From: Seminavis robusta
Taxonomy: Eukaryota > Bacillariophyta > Bacillariophyceae > Naviculales > Naviculaceae
NCBI GenBank assembly: GCA_903772945.1
Contig: CAICTM010001108.1
Span: forward strand, 1-36,967
Length of the DNA: 36,967 bases
Reading direction: 5' to 3'
In this document: one piece after another, positions 20,201 through 30,393 of the stretch
How the letters are laid out: every line of letters starts with the position of its first letter
How positions within the stretch are numbered: the stretch's first letter is position 1
Position numbers and translations under genes: made by a program
Notes under the pieces: generated by a model
Told to the model about the DNA's origin: nothing
The model's database searches: none
The model's input: only the letters and a program-made list of their open reading frames with translations

Positions 20201-21008
20201 GAAACCACTAATCTTCACAACCGTGACTTTGGGAATTTTTACCTGTAGGTTGCCTGCAGGAGTGATGGTGTCAATGGAAATGAGAGCTACCTCCAAGTCT
20301 ATGGAGACTCTTCGGCGAAGATTCAGTGGAATCCACGGATCAGATGAAGATTCTGAGTGGGAACGCCCCAGGGCTAGTACCAGGGCATCCAAACAGTATC
20401 CACAGACATTGATCCGATGAAGAAGGAGAAGAGGGATCAAGGAATCCCAACAAGCAAAGTCCAGACAACCCTACAGTTGAAGAGACGGCACCAGCAGTGG
20501 ATACAATGATGGAAACCTCGCTGGGCCAGCCAAGCTTCCAAGCTTCCTCGATGGAATTAGACGCTCAGCTCGGATGCTACAGCCGAAGCAAAGAAAGAGT
20601 GACCTTCGTCCAAGATGACGAAGCGAAGCAACCACTACTGTATAGACAGAGACAAGCAAGCACCTAGCTTTGTTCAGGACTCCTGCAATCACAGGAGTGC
20701 CACAGCAAAGTCAAGGATGAGAGCAGCCATGCCCAACAGCATCTTCTACCCAAGGGTCTGAAAGGTGGGGCAAAAAAGCCAGAAAGGCGCGCTCAAAGAG
20801 ATGGACCAGTTACAGCAGAGTGTGTTTCAGTCCAGTCGACCCAAACAAATGCAGTATTCTGAATTGAAAAAGGCACAAATGGCACTATGTTTGTGAGTGA
20901 GAAAAGGGATGGCACGTCAAGGCCGTGCAGTCTACAATGGGAAACCTACAAGGGTTTACCATCAGAAAGAAGATGCCAGAAGCCAACAGTTTCACTTAGG
21001 GTTTGATG
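20201..21008 (+). pseudogene. Copia element A Pol, linker and N-terminal part of reverse transcriptase
   Basis: A charged linker occupies about 20210-20770. The RT domain begins near 20795 with ALKEMDQLQQSVFQS. It continues with SELKKAQMALC, FVSEKRDGT, RAVYNGKPTRVYHQKEDA and a TVSL-like block up to 21003. It is then cut by element B, and the next RT motif (VDASEVRDVMSLDVP) begins after B at 28394. The clean resumption shows the two pieces are one domain. Confidence 0.75.
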
Positions 21009-21013
21009 TTATC

Positions 21014-21163
21014 TGCGACGGGATACAGTTACAATTCAGCTTTACAGCTTTATAAATTGCGGCCTATTCTAGAAAATAATCAATAACTGCTCACTTATTT
21101 GGAAATACAAACTTTACATCTCTTAGATCGTTAGATTAATCAATCCACAATGGTATTGTCGCA
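21014..21163 (+). repeat. 5' LTR of copia element B
   Basis: A 150-bp LTR. It matches 28237-28380 and, reversed, 31891-32034. It differs from the 3' LTR mainly by one-base indels in short runs. TTTATAAATT near its left third is a candidate TATA box. Confidence 0.93.
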
Positions 21164-21178
21164 TGTAGCATGCGAGGT
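21164..21178 (+). promoter_or_regulatory. Putative tRNA primer-binding site of element B
   Basis: TGTAGCATGCGAGG directly follows the 5' LTR. The other family copy (minus strand, ending at 31890) has TGGTAGCATGCGAGG, complementary to a tRNA 3' end ...GCTACCA. Eukaryotic initiator methionine tRNAs commonly end in GCUACCA and prime copia elements, so initiator Met is the likely primer. The copy here seems to lack one G. Confidence 0.6.
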
Positions 21179-21925
21179 TATGAGATGTTACTCATTCTTA
21201 TTCTTATATGTCTATCCCTTATGGTTGTCAATGGAATGAGCTATCCCTTGGTGCAGAGTCCTGAGTTTCTCTCATTATCTTTATCGGTAGTCCTTCCCCT
21301 TATTGCAACTTAATCTGTCGATTGGATCCATATGATCCCTTTGTGATACCTTGGATTCGCTCGCAAGCAATCCCCTTTTTGTTATTCGCTCGTAAGCATC
21401 CACTGTTCCCTTGTTCTTTTCCTGTTGGATCGAAATGCGATAGGACCTATTATCTTGACGAACTCGCTGTGCTGCATTGAGTCATGCTTCCGGAGCCACT
21501 TTACCCCCTATATCTAGGCCGTTCCTCCGGTTGCTGCTTTGCTGTTGCAGTCGTCGCTTTGTAACTGGCTTGCAGTTGTCGTTTTGAAAGATAACAACGC
21601 GCTGTCCTGTTAAATTTAAATTTGAATTTGCCAAACAATTCGGGTGGCCACTCAACCTCAATGTCCAAACCAACTGCTCATTTATCCACCGCTCCTCCTC
21701 CTGTTGCCATTGCTCTTGTTGCCATTCCCACACTGTTGACCTTGTTGTTTTCACTGCCTTCTATTTCCATCAGCTATTAATGGGCCTTGACGACGCTTCC
21801 TTATCTTCAGCATCCTCTCATCATCAACTCCTTCAACAGTACCGCGCCATCCTTGTTCAGTCCACAGGGATCAGACAAGCCTTCTTTGAATCTGATTCAT
21901 CATCCCACCATCTGATCCTCCAAAC

Positions 21926-23060
21926 ATGACTACAGCACCCTTGACCACAGCTCAATTCCAGGACTCCTCCAACACAATGGGAAATCCAAGGAAAAGACAA
22001 GCTATTACAGAAGTCCCTCGGCTTCGAGGTATCAACCACACTGTCCTGGACAGGATCTGGTCAGATGGACTGGGAAAGAACCTCAAAGCACCCTATGCCT
22101 CAGGGGTTTTCATGGAGACGACAGACTAAAACATCACACCCACTCCACAATATGAATTGGAATGCAAGAAAGGACTGAAAGATTCCCCCAGTCTCTACTT
22201 CTTTACTTTGACTGAGTCCAAATGCTCTGGATCCCATGTGTTAGCCTCTCTTCTTCGCCTTTGAAAGTATGATGACTGAGCATGGAATGGAAGTGGATCT
22301 TTTGATTGTTGTTGGTGATCTTATACTAACACCATTAACAAAATTAATATGTTCACCGCTCCTGGCAAGGTCTCAATCTATGATGGACAAATGCATCAGA
22401 TCTCACAGTAAATGGGGTTGGATTCATCGATGCTGGGACTCTGAAGCCACACTCTGTCTCCCAGTATGATCTAACCAACCTTGCCTTGTCGGGAAAGGCT
22501 GTCTTGAACTCTTGCACTGATGCACTCCAGGAGAATTGAAATCATATGTCCCTCGAGCCAAGCACAATGGGCCCCAGCTTTCTCTTGGCTCTTCTGCAGA
22601 AATATACAGACCTTCTCTCACAAGATATGAGACCCTCAAAGCCAAGCTTCTTCACTTAGACATCACCAAGTTCCCTGGGGAAAATGTTCATGATGTTGTC
22701 GATGCAAGCAAGGTCATCAAAGAGATTCGATGAAATTTATGTCCAGTGATCCCATGCCTGAACTAACCAGCACATCCCTGAGAGGTCTTCTTGGGTGTGG
22801 GTGTCCATATTTTCGATCAAAAGTCCATGAGCTCGTTTCTCAAGAGCGACATAAACGGATTGATAGCAACTATGGGAACAAACAATTGGAGGCACTCGCA
22901 CTTTGAAATGGACTTGGCAATTGCCCTCTATCGTGTCCTCATTCAACCAGAAAACATAGAGCCTGGCGCCAACACCTTGGATCAAGACCTCCAGGCACAA
23001 AGACCTTCCCAGGCAGCAATCGACAAAGCGGTGCGTTGTAGTCCACAGAGATTACGGTAG
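21926..23060 (+). pseudogene. Copia element B Gag remnant
   Basis: An ATG at 21926 opens MTTAPLTTAQFQDSSNTMGN, and the frame continues to 22129 with RIWSDGLGKNL. Further Gag-like pieces are TRYETLKAKLLHLDITKFPG and ENVHDVVDASKVIKEIR (22617-22733). A helical stretch LLGCG to FRSKVHELVSQERHKRI lies around 22780-22860 in a shifted frame. LxxLxxTKFxGENVxDVV is a pattern I recognise from Gag of diatom copia elements. No zinc knuckle was found. The leader between the LTR and this ATG (21179-21925) carries degenerate copies of a GATTCGCTCGCAAGCAATC motif and no clear frame. Confidence 0.6.
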
Positions 23061-23559
23061 CTCAATCAGCGCCAGTGGTACCCGTTAGAGAGGCCTGAGG
23101 TGAGCTACTCCCCACAGATGATACCCATGTCCTAGCGGAGGTTCAAGGCTAACTGCTTGGTGACTTGGAACGCTAACCTGTCCAACCCTGACTAGCTACA
23201 CACACACTTCATCGCCATGTCCTAAGCGCAGAGAAATTGCGTTTATTCCAAAGCGTATATCGGGCACGGTTCAGAGTTGTTCGAAACCTAACTGCCAAGA
23301 GCTGCTCGGACGTTCTCATAGCAAAGTTGAAGCTCTGTTCTTCTAGCCTCCAGTGGAGAAATTCCCGAGTGCCAAAGCAGCATTTCCTCGTTCGCACCGG
23401 CAAGGGGTTGCAATACGGCAATCGTGGGAGGTCTAAGGATCAGTTGCCCATCACCATTAACATCGCTTTCCGCAGTTTCTACAAGGCACTTCGCTAGTGC
23501 CACTCCATGCTCCTCCTACCCAGCTTCGAGCTCGGAGGGCTGAAGCAGCTCGGCCTTTT

Positions 23560-26480
23560 CATTCATTCAACTGCTGTCGCTAACCTGCTTCTTCAACCAT
23601 GGGGCTACCTTTACAGTCTGCAACATCCTGTTATGGACACTGATTATTTATCCACACCAGCCCAATTCGGTATGATTTTTATTCTATGCAAGTAAACATG
23701 GCTGTCGGTCGATCTCAGTTCCGGAGACCTCAGCTCTCATAGCTACCTCACTGGGGCCTTCATGTGATGTTCTGGTAGAGTTACACACTTGGCAACCGTG
23801 TTCCTCATTGCCTATTTTATTGCCCCACTCATGCCCCTCTACCCCAGGTCTATTCTTCTCATGTATTGGAGGAGAAAGATGAGTCTGCTATGCAGACATG
23901 GATCAAATACACTTCGAATTCCAGACCTTACTCTTGGAGGGAGCAATCTATGTACAGCCCCCACACTGAAGGGGTGATCCCATCTCCTTCCTGCTGTATC
24001 ATCATTGGACTATGTCTCTGGCTGGGGCTTTGTGTTTGTCTCTCTTTGGTTTACAACTTGCTTCTGAAGTTCAAAGGTTATACCATTCTTCAGTGCTCTA
24101 TCGCATCACCAAACTTTCTTCCTCGCTTCAGTCAGCAAAACAGTTGGATCCAGACCAGACCCAGAGCACTTGTCAATTCCCAGCATGGTCCTTCGGACCT
24201 GTATGTATCAATACCTTTTCTTCAAGCATAAATTAACTCTTAAGGACACCTATGTCGTCTCTTCTCAACCCTCAACTCAACCAGGCTTCCTCGCAAATGT
24301 CGGGCCAACAGAGACCCTGTCGAGTACAAGCTGATGGGCCTCCTTGGAGATTGGGAACTCAGTCACTGGGGCACAATCATTCCAGCTCTCCAGTGATCTT
24401 GTCTTTTGAAAACAGCTTCGAACTATCGATCAATTCAGGGAGAACTGAAGACACACATCTCACGCACCACACATGCTGGCTCTCCAACAACGCATCCAAT
24501 CTTCTAATGAATCCTTTGCCCAAGTCACTTCTTATTGCCCATATGTCTTCAGTGCTTTGTTGATAGTGGATGTCCTATTCTTGCACCAATCATTCAGTGA
24601 TGTTGACCCAAATTCTATCAGAAAGCTTCGAACCAATTTCCTAGGAGGTATCGCTGGAGTCTGAGCATCGAGTACATCGGCACTACTGATTGGGAGACTT
24701 TGGATGAGCAAGCAAATTTTGTGTCATTCGGGAGCAGTTTCTTATTCATCCTATCTTCCAAACAGACTCCATAGCCCTCAAGCTTCTTGTCCCATCAAGG
24801 ACTGACCCAAAGACATGCAAACTCAGCGATCACTTCAGAGTCTACCACAGACCATGCTGAATGGCATACGGGAGGAAAGAAAATGCACAAATGAAGTTTG
24901 ACTCCAGTTTTCTACCACGACTTACTCTGTTCCCAAAAGGAAAGGCACTCTCTTCTCTACAAGCAATGACTTCAGTTCTTCATACCAACAACCGGAAACT
25001 TTTACATTTGACAAAATCTGCTGCAATGCATTACAAGTTAGGACATCTGTCCTTTCCATGTCCATCTCTTGGTGGTGGTTTCTTAGACAAAAGAGTCTTG
25101 GTTTGCTTAGAAGCAAAGTTGGTGACCATCCGAAATGGGCCGCCTGTCAATATGAAAGCAAGTCAGACAACATGACCACTACTGTCACCAAGAAGCTTCC
25201 AGACAAACAGGGAGCCCTCAAGAAGGAACAGTTGGAGCCAGGTATGACAACATTCAGTGACCAATTGGAGTCACAGAGTGAGAGGAAGATTGATGCACAC
25301 ATGCAGGAAGGGAACAAGACAGCAATAAGTTCTGTGGAACTTCAATATTTTGTTATGCTGCTCAGCAGCCATCTTTGCCCTCACCAAGTTACATTGAATG
25401 CTTCTGATTCTATCATGGCAAAGGAAGCATACGAACGATGGTGTCTCGAACATGGGGTTGTGGTTAGTCATATCACACTGACAATGGCATCTACAAAAGC
25501 CAAGCATATTGTCCAACATCTTAGGGACCACCATCAATCAATCAATACTCTGCAACCGTGCCAAATGCAGAATGGGGTTTCTGAGGGAGCCATTAGAATT
25601 TTAGTAACCAAAGCTAGAACAATAATGATCATGCTGCACTTCTATGGCGAAGTTGATGATGATCCCTTTGGCCTTGGCGTCTCTCATGCAGCACACCTTT
25701 ACAACCACACTCCGAATTCAGTCCTGGCATTGCTCCCATTGAGATATTTCAGAACTGTCAGTGATTGTCTCATCATCAGAAATGCCCATTCATGGGGATG
25801 CCCTGCCTATGTTTTTGAACCTCGGCTTACCAGTTAAGGAGGAAAGATTCCAAAATGCAGCCCAGTCCAGGAGAGGCCAATATGTTGGCACCTCACCTGT
25901 CCATTCAGAAAATTTGGTTGATCCGCAACCTTACAACCGGATACCTTTCGCCCAGTACCATCTTGTCTATGATGATGGTTTGAAACAGTTTACTCTTCAG
26001 AAGATCAACCACCTCCAGAATGGACCAACATGTGCATTTTCCAACCTTCGAAACCCTCTTTGATAGGACACTCCACCTCCTTAGCAGACGAGTGCTTACT
26101 CCAGAGAAAAGGCCATCAACCACACCGATCTATCTTCAGAAGCTTCGACAAGGGAGAAAGTTATGCAGGACGACAAGAGCAAAGACAAAAGGATGATCTC
26201 TACTTTTCAAGCTCCGTCTCCAGCACAGCCCAGGTTTCACACAGGGAGATTCCAGACCGTCTGCCATTGCTTCAAACCCAACAATTGCCTTCGTCTTGGA
26301 CAAGGGAACCTCCCATCTTCAGCACTCCCACCACAGATGTTCCCATCGAGGCAATCCTGTCGCTGCCCCACGTCGGAATCCCAGTAGGACAAGCTCACAA
26401 CAAGAAGCCTGAGATTCTGAACATGGACCCAAAACTGAAGACTTATGCACGCCCTTCATCCCTCTCAGTTGTGCTTTAGC
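23560..26480 (+). pseudogene. Copia element B Pol, protease-like to integrase
   Basis: From about 23840 the frames give VYSSHVLEEKDESAMQTW and SNSRPYSWREQSMYS, resembling the segment after the protease in diatom copia Pol. A pre-integrase block reads HYKLGHLSFP (about 25031) and KWAACQYESKS (about 25132). The integrase is best preserved in the frame 25058-25837. Its triad lies at 25259 (FSDQ), 25480 (TDNG-type, in a shifted frame) and 25583 (SEGAIR). AHLYNHTPN and WGCPAYVFEPRL follow. FHLVYDD-type and QPPPEWTN-type segments continue to about 26040, then a variable linker. The protease catalytic residues were not found. Confidence 0.75.
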
Positions 26481-26599
26481 TATGACCTTTGGAATCACTC
26501 CAATTTCAGGGCACATGCTGCAAGCTCAGGTAACTGGATATTCACCTTGACCAACACCCAGGAATCGTTCCATCCTGGCCTCTTCAAAGCCCACTGGCT

Positions 26600-28175
26600 C
26601 TCAAGGCAAAACTTCCAGAGACCCTGATCTCCCATCTCTGAAGGAATCTCGATGGGACCACATGCAGACCACTCTGGGCAGCAATGGACAAAGAAATTGC
26701 CAGCCTTGAAGGCAAAGGGACTTGGCACATCGTAAACGTTCTTCAATGCCCTCACACCTCAAGGCAGTTCCCGGAACATGGGACAACGAACAAGAGGTTA
26801 CCAGATGGCAATTGAACAAGTTCAAATCTAGATGGTGCTGCAGAGTGACCTTCAGTCCTATGAAGGCACCGCATATTCTCCACTTTGGTTGGCCCACTGT
26901 TAGAGCCGGTCTTCTTCTTGCAGCTGCCATGGATGGAATCGAGACAAGTTGATTTTACTCTTGCTTTCTGTCAGAGTCCTCAGCCTGCCGATCACCATTG
27001 TACATGGAATTGCCTCAGTACTATCGACCCAAAGATTTTGAAGGACAGGACTGTGTTTGAAACTTGACAAGTCCATCTATTGCAGACCGATTCACCCAAA
27101 TTATTTATGAGCATCTATGTCGTGGGATGGTCCAACTTGGTTTCGAAACCTCAGAAGCAGACCCCTGTTTATTTATTCATAAGGAGCATCAAACTCATGG
27201 TATTAAATTATTTGATGACCAAATCTGGCTCAGTCCGGACAATGATCTGATTGAGTCCTATGTTGGGACAGCTCCAGAAGCTTGATATGATCTCACCATG
27301 GAAGACAAGGGAGACATCTTTGGATTCTTGGTATTAATTTTGAAAGACAGGGACAATGTGGAATTGACTCAAAAGGGGTCATCAACAAGGTTATTGAATA
27401 CACTGGCATGTCTGAAGCCAGTCTAAGCTTTCTCCTGCTGACCGATCCGCTCGGCGCGACAAACTGGGGGCCCATTTAAGAAGAGTGGAGCTATCCAGCT
27501 GCAGTTGGGATGCTGCTTTACATTGCATCCAACACCGCCCAGACATCACTTTAGTGTACATCAGGTAGCAATTCAGCCACAACCCCAGGCTTCCCATGCT
27601 CAAGCCATCAAACGAATATTCGGTACTTGATTGGCACAAGTGACAAAGGCATTTGTTTTAGCCCTAAGCTTGACAAGGACTTGATTGTTGGTGGATGCTG
27701 ACTTCGCAGGGTTGATGGATATGAGGATGATCAGGATCCTGTTTGGTCAAGTCTCGCACTGGTTTTGTCTTGACTTTGTTTGGATGCCCTGTCATTTGGT
27801 CCAGCAAACTGCAGCTGACATTACTCTGAGCTCCACTGCTGCTGATATGTTGCCTTCAGCATGTCCATGAGGAGCTGCTTCCTATGCGAGCCCTGCTCAA
27901 GAATTGGTAACAAACTGCATATGCCCGTAATTACTGACAGTTCTTGCGCTCTACGTATTCGAAGAACCAAGGTTGCCTTCTCTTGTTAATGTTCCCAAAT
28001 GTCGCCGCAACAAGTATTGGCATTGAAGTACCACTTTTTAGGTCGAATATCGGGAGTCGAAGGGCATCGTGGCAAGTACATTCCGACTCTAGAACAACGG
28101 CCGACATCTTCACTAAGGTCTGCCAGCTCCACAGTTTGCAGTCATTCGAAGCTCTCATGGGATGGTAATCTACCT
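26600..28175 (+). pseudogene. Copia element B Pol, reverse transcriptase and RNase H
   Basis: RT begins near 26640 (WDHMQTTLGS, EIASLEGKGTW-like). It shows VPGTWDNEQEVTRWQLNKFKSRWC (26768-26840, in part), WPTVRAGLLLAAAMDG, VDFTLAFCQSPQ with the first catalytic D at 26951-26953, and LGFETSEADPCLFIHKE. The YxDD box appears as LFDDQIWLS with DD at 27214-27219, a departure from the usual YVDD. RNase H is marked by VDADFAGLM (D at 27694), TLSSTAADML-like, WALKYHFF-like, and TTADIFTK near 28100. Frames change many times. Confidence 0.75.
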
Positions 28176-28228
28176 CAGCACGTTGCTGGGGACTCTCTCC
28201 ATGTTTCTTGCTACAGCTCATTTCGCTG

Positions 28229-28236
28229 TAAGGGAG
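28229..28236 (+). promoter_or_regulatory. Polypurine tract of element B
   Basis: TAAGGGAG abuts the 3' LTR, the expected position of the plus-strand primer. Confidence 0.6.
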
Positions 28237-28380
28237 TCGACGGGATACAGCTTACAATTCAGCTTTACAGCTTTATAAATTGGGGCTATTCTAGAAAATA
28301 ATCAATACTGCTCACTTATTTGGAAATACAAACTTACATCTCTTAGATCGTTAGATAATCAATCCACAATGGTTGTCGCA
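28237..28380 (+). repeat. 3' LTR of copia element B
   Basis: A 144-bp copy of 21014-21163 ending GTCGCA, followed by the target duplication TTATC at 28381-28385. Confidence 0.93.
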
Positions 28381-28385
28381 TTATC

Positions 28386-28990
28386 CATTTGTGTCGATGC
28401 ATCCGAAGTTAGGGATGTGATGTCCCTGGATGTTCCAATGCGTTCATCAAACCCAATGCCAAAATCAAACAAGGTGAAGACAGGGTCCTCATGATCATTG
28501 AGGGACCCTTGCAGACTTACTTGTCGAAATTGATCCTGAACACATCCTCTTTCCTGACATACAAAAAGGGAGTCCTGTCCTCTATGTTGTCGTGGAGCCA
28601 TTTATGGCATGGTTTTGGCAGCACTTCTTTGGTAAAGCTATTCAGAGTGACTCGAGCAAATTGGATTTGTTGTTCAACAAATACGATCCTTTGTGTCCAA
28701 CCGCATGATCGAAGGCTACCAAAAAACAATCCGATTCCATGTTGACGATAATGTCAAGCCACAGAATGAAGTGGTGAAAACCAAACTTTGGAATGGTTCA
28801 ACGTTAGGATGGAACCTATGGAGCGAAGGCAACCCGTGGTCCAAGCATGACTAATTGGGGATGACGGTGGACTCTCGACCCAGGAAAGGTTGTGATTGAC
28901 ATGATAGATTATGTCAAGAAAATGGTCTCAGAGTTTCCAGTGGACTTTGGGGCAATGAAAAGGTACCAGTGCAGCTCCTGCTGACCTTTC
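28386..28990 (+). pseudogene. Copia element A Pol, middle of reverse transcriptase (resumed after B)
   Basis: The RT frame resumes with ICVDASEVRDVMSLDVP, which holds the first catalytic aspartate. The Asn codon of the usual DVPNAF motif has lost a base, so the frame shifts. Later pieces are KIKQGEDRVLMIIEGPLQT, LSKLDLLFNKYDPL and IRFHVDDNVKPQNEV. HVDD at 28738-28749 takes the place of YVDD, a substitution I associate with one branch of diatom copia RTs. A MVSEFPVDFG-like string follows near 28920. Confidence 0.75.
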
Positions 28991-29015
28991 AGCTCTGGTG
29001 ATGGAACCATCCTGA

Positions 29016-29703
29016 ATGACAAAAACAGGGAGACTTACCATACCTTTGCAGCCAAGCTGTTGTTTCTGTGCAAGCCGTGCTCGACCAGATGTGCAGACTC
29101 TCACTACTGTGTTATGCACTCGTGTCAGAAGCCCAACATCTGATGATTGGGACAAGTTGGTCCAAGGCCTCAAGTTTTTTGGATCAGACGGCCAGGACAA
29201 GTTGATCCTACACATTGATGACATACGCATCATCACTTGGTGGGTGGATGCATCATTTGCAGTCCATCCTGATTACCGCTCCCATACAGGAGGAGTCATG
29301 TCCTTTGGAAGTGGCGCGGTGCTGTCTGTGTCTGCGAAACAGAAATTGAATTCGAGGAGCAGCACGGAAGCGGAATTGATTGGAGCTGACGATGTCATGT
29401 CGCCCATGTTGTGGGCAAAGTTGTTCCTTGAAGAGCAGGGGATCGTTGTGAAGGACAACATCCTCATGCAGGACAACAAAAGCACGATCATTCTTGCAGA
29501 GAATGGCAAAGGCAGTTCGGGCAAAAGAACTCGGGCCATCAACATTCGTTTCTTTTTTATTCACGACCAGATTGGAAAAGGCAACCTTAGAGTTGTATAT
29601 TGCCCAACTTTGGAGATGCGTGAGATTTTTTCACGAAGCCCCTTCAGGGCAAGCTCTTCACGAGCACAGGGCTTTCATCATGGGGCATCCACCCCTTGTT
29701 TGA
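29016..29703 (+). pseudogene. Copia element A Pol, RT tail and RNase H
   Basis: A frame of 238 residues is open from 29016 to 29732. It includes DDWDKLVQGLKF and WWVDASFAVHPDYRSHTGG (first RNase H aspartate). VSAKQKLNSRSSTEAELIG holds the glutamate and MQDNKSTIILAENG the next aspartate. The terminal ADF-type motif is replaced by MREIFSRSPF through an indel. In a neighbouring frame GQALHEHRAFIMGHPP continues to a stop at 29701-29703, close to the 3' LTR. RNase H degrades the RNA strand during reverse transcription. Confidence 0.8.
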
Positions 29704-29757
29704 TTCCTAATTATTTATTCGTTCCACGGTAGCCACTTAGGGCACCGTGCAGGAGTG

Positions 29758-30005
29758 TGTTGGAGGAAATATACCTGACACCTCTTTACTATTGACTCGT
29801 GTATTAATCATCTAGTCCGGTTCGCATGCAAATTCATCATGCAAGGAACCAAGGAGTTTTAGGTCTAAAGTGTTGCAGGGGTCCTTATATCCAATTCAAT
29901 CACAAGAATTGCTATGCACCACCAGAAAATCCTCACTTTTAATTTTCAGCTTAATCTAAAACCAAATTACTCCCCAATAAGCTGCAGTATTACTAGCAAA
30001 CAACA
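29758..30005 (+). repeat. 3' LTR of copia element A
   Basis: A 248-bp copy of 15556-15799, preceded by a purine-rich GCAGGAGTG and followed by the target duplication CAGAT (30006-30010). Confidence 0.95.
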
Positions 30006-30393
30006 CAGATTCTGGTATTGGTTCTGACACAAGTGAAGATCCGATGGCGGATTTTCAACTGGGCCGCTCCTAAACACCATGGAGTGCCGCCCCTTTCTGG
30101 TCCAACCCACACTGCATTCTTGCGGGACGAACATGGAGACCCTACCTGGGCTTTCGTCTACCGCTGATCACAGTCTCCAATCTTCCACTTCCACTTTGCC
30201 AGTTTCCAATGTCTCTTCCAGTCCATGTCCAACTGCTCCCTGTATTGAAACAGTATCTGATGACGACCCTACTGATACATCTAGTCTTCCATGTCTGTGT
30301 CATCTTCCATCTCTTGACAGCTCCTCTTCAGTTGCTTCCATTGATTCTTTGGATTCTTTTGATTCTTTTGATGAGGGGAGGGCTCATTTTTAA
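30006..30393 (+). pseudogene. Copia element C, gag tail and gag-pol junction
   Basis: After the duplicated CAGAT, the Gag frame continues as SGIGSDTSEDPMADFQLGRS to a TAA at 30071-30073. A protein-like reading TAFLRDEHGDPTWAFVYR lies in a second frame at about 30115-30167. A Ser/Asp-rich reading in a third frame (30079-30393, ending SLDSFDSFDEGRAHF) stops with TAA at 30391. Pol then starts in the +1 frame relative to that one. Either several small indels have scrambled a single frame, or Gag and Pol are separate frames here. Confidence 0.55.

Larger units (their letters stand above)
21014..28380 (+). mobile_element. Ty1/copia LTR retrotransposon B, nested in the RT of element A
   Basis: Short LTRs at 21014-21163 and 28237-28380 start TGCGAC (TCGAC on the right) and end GTCGCA, so the termini are inverted repeats. 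The target duplication TTATC is at 21009-21013 and 28381-28385. Excision rejoins the RT frame of A. Internal order is gag, protease region, pre-integrase, integrase, RT, RNase H, as in Ty1/copia. Length is 7.37 kb. The coding parts are heavily frameshifted. Confidence 0.95.
15556..30005 (+). mobile_element. Ty1/copia LTR retrotransposon A, containing nested element B
   Basis: Direct LTRs at 15556-15799 and 29758-30005 start TGTTGGAGG and end AACA. The 5-bp target duplication CAGAT lies at 15551-15555 and 30006-30010, and removing the element rejoins the gag frame of element C. The internal order gag, protease region, integrase, RT, RNase H identifies Ty1/copia. Without the nested B element (21014-28380 plus 5 bp) it is about 7.1 kb. 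The coding region is broken by many frameshifts, although the two LTRs still agree at roughly 97 per cent of aligned bases by eye. Confidence 0.95.

Noticed and set aside
30209..30390. Hydrophobic leucine-rich start of the 569-codon ORF, read as membrane segments
   Set aside because: This part is the shadow of the Ser/Asp-rich reading in another frame; genuine Pol begins after about 30394.
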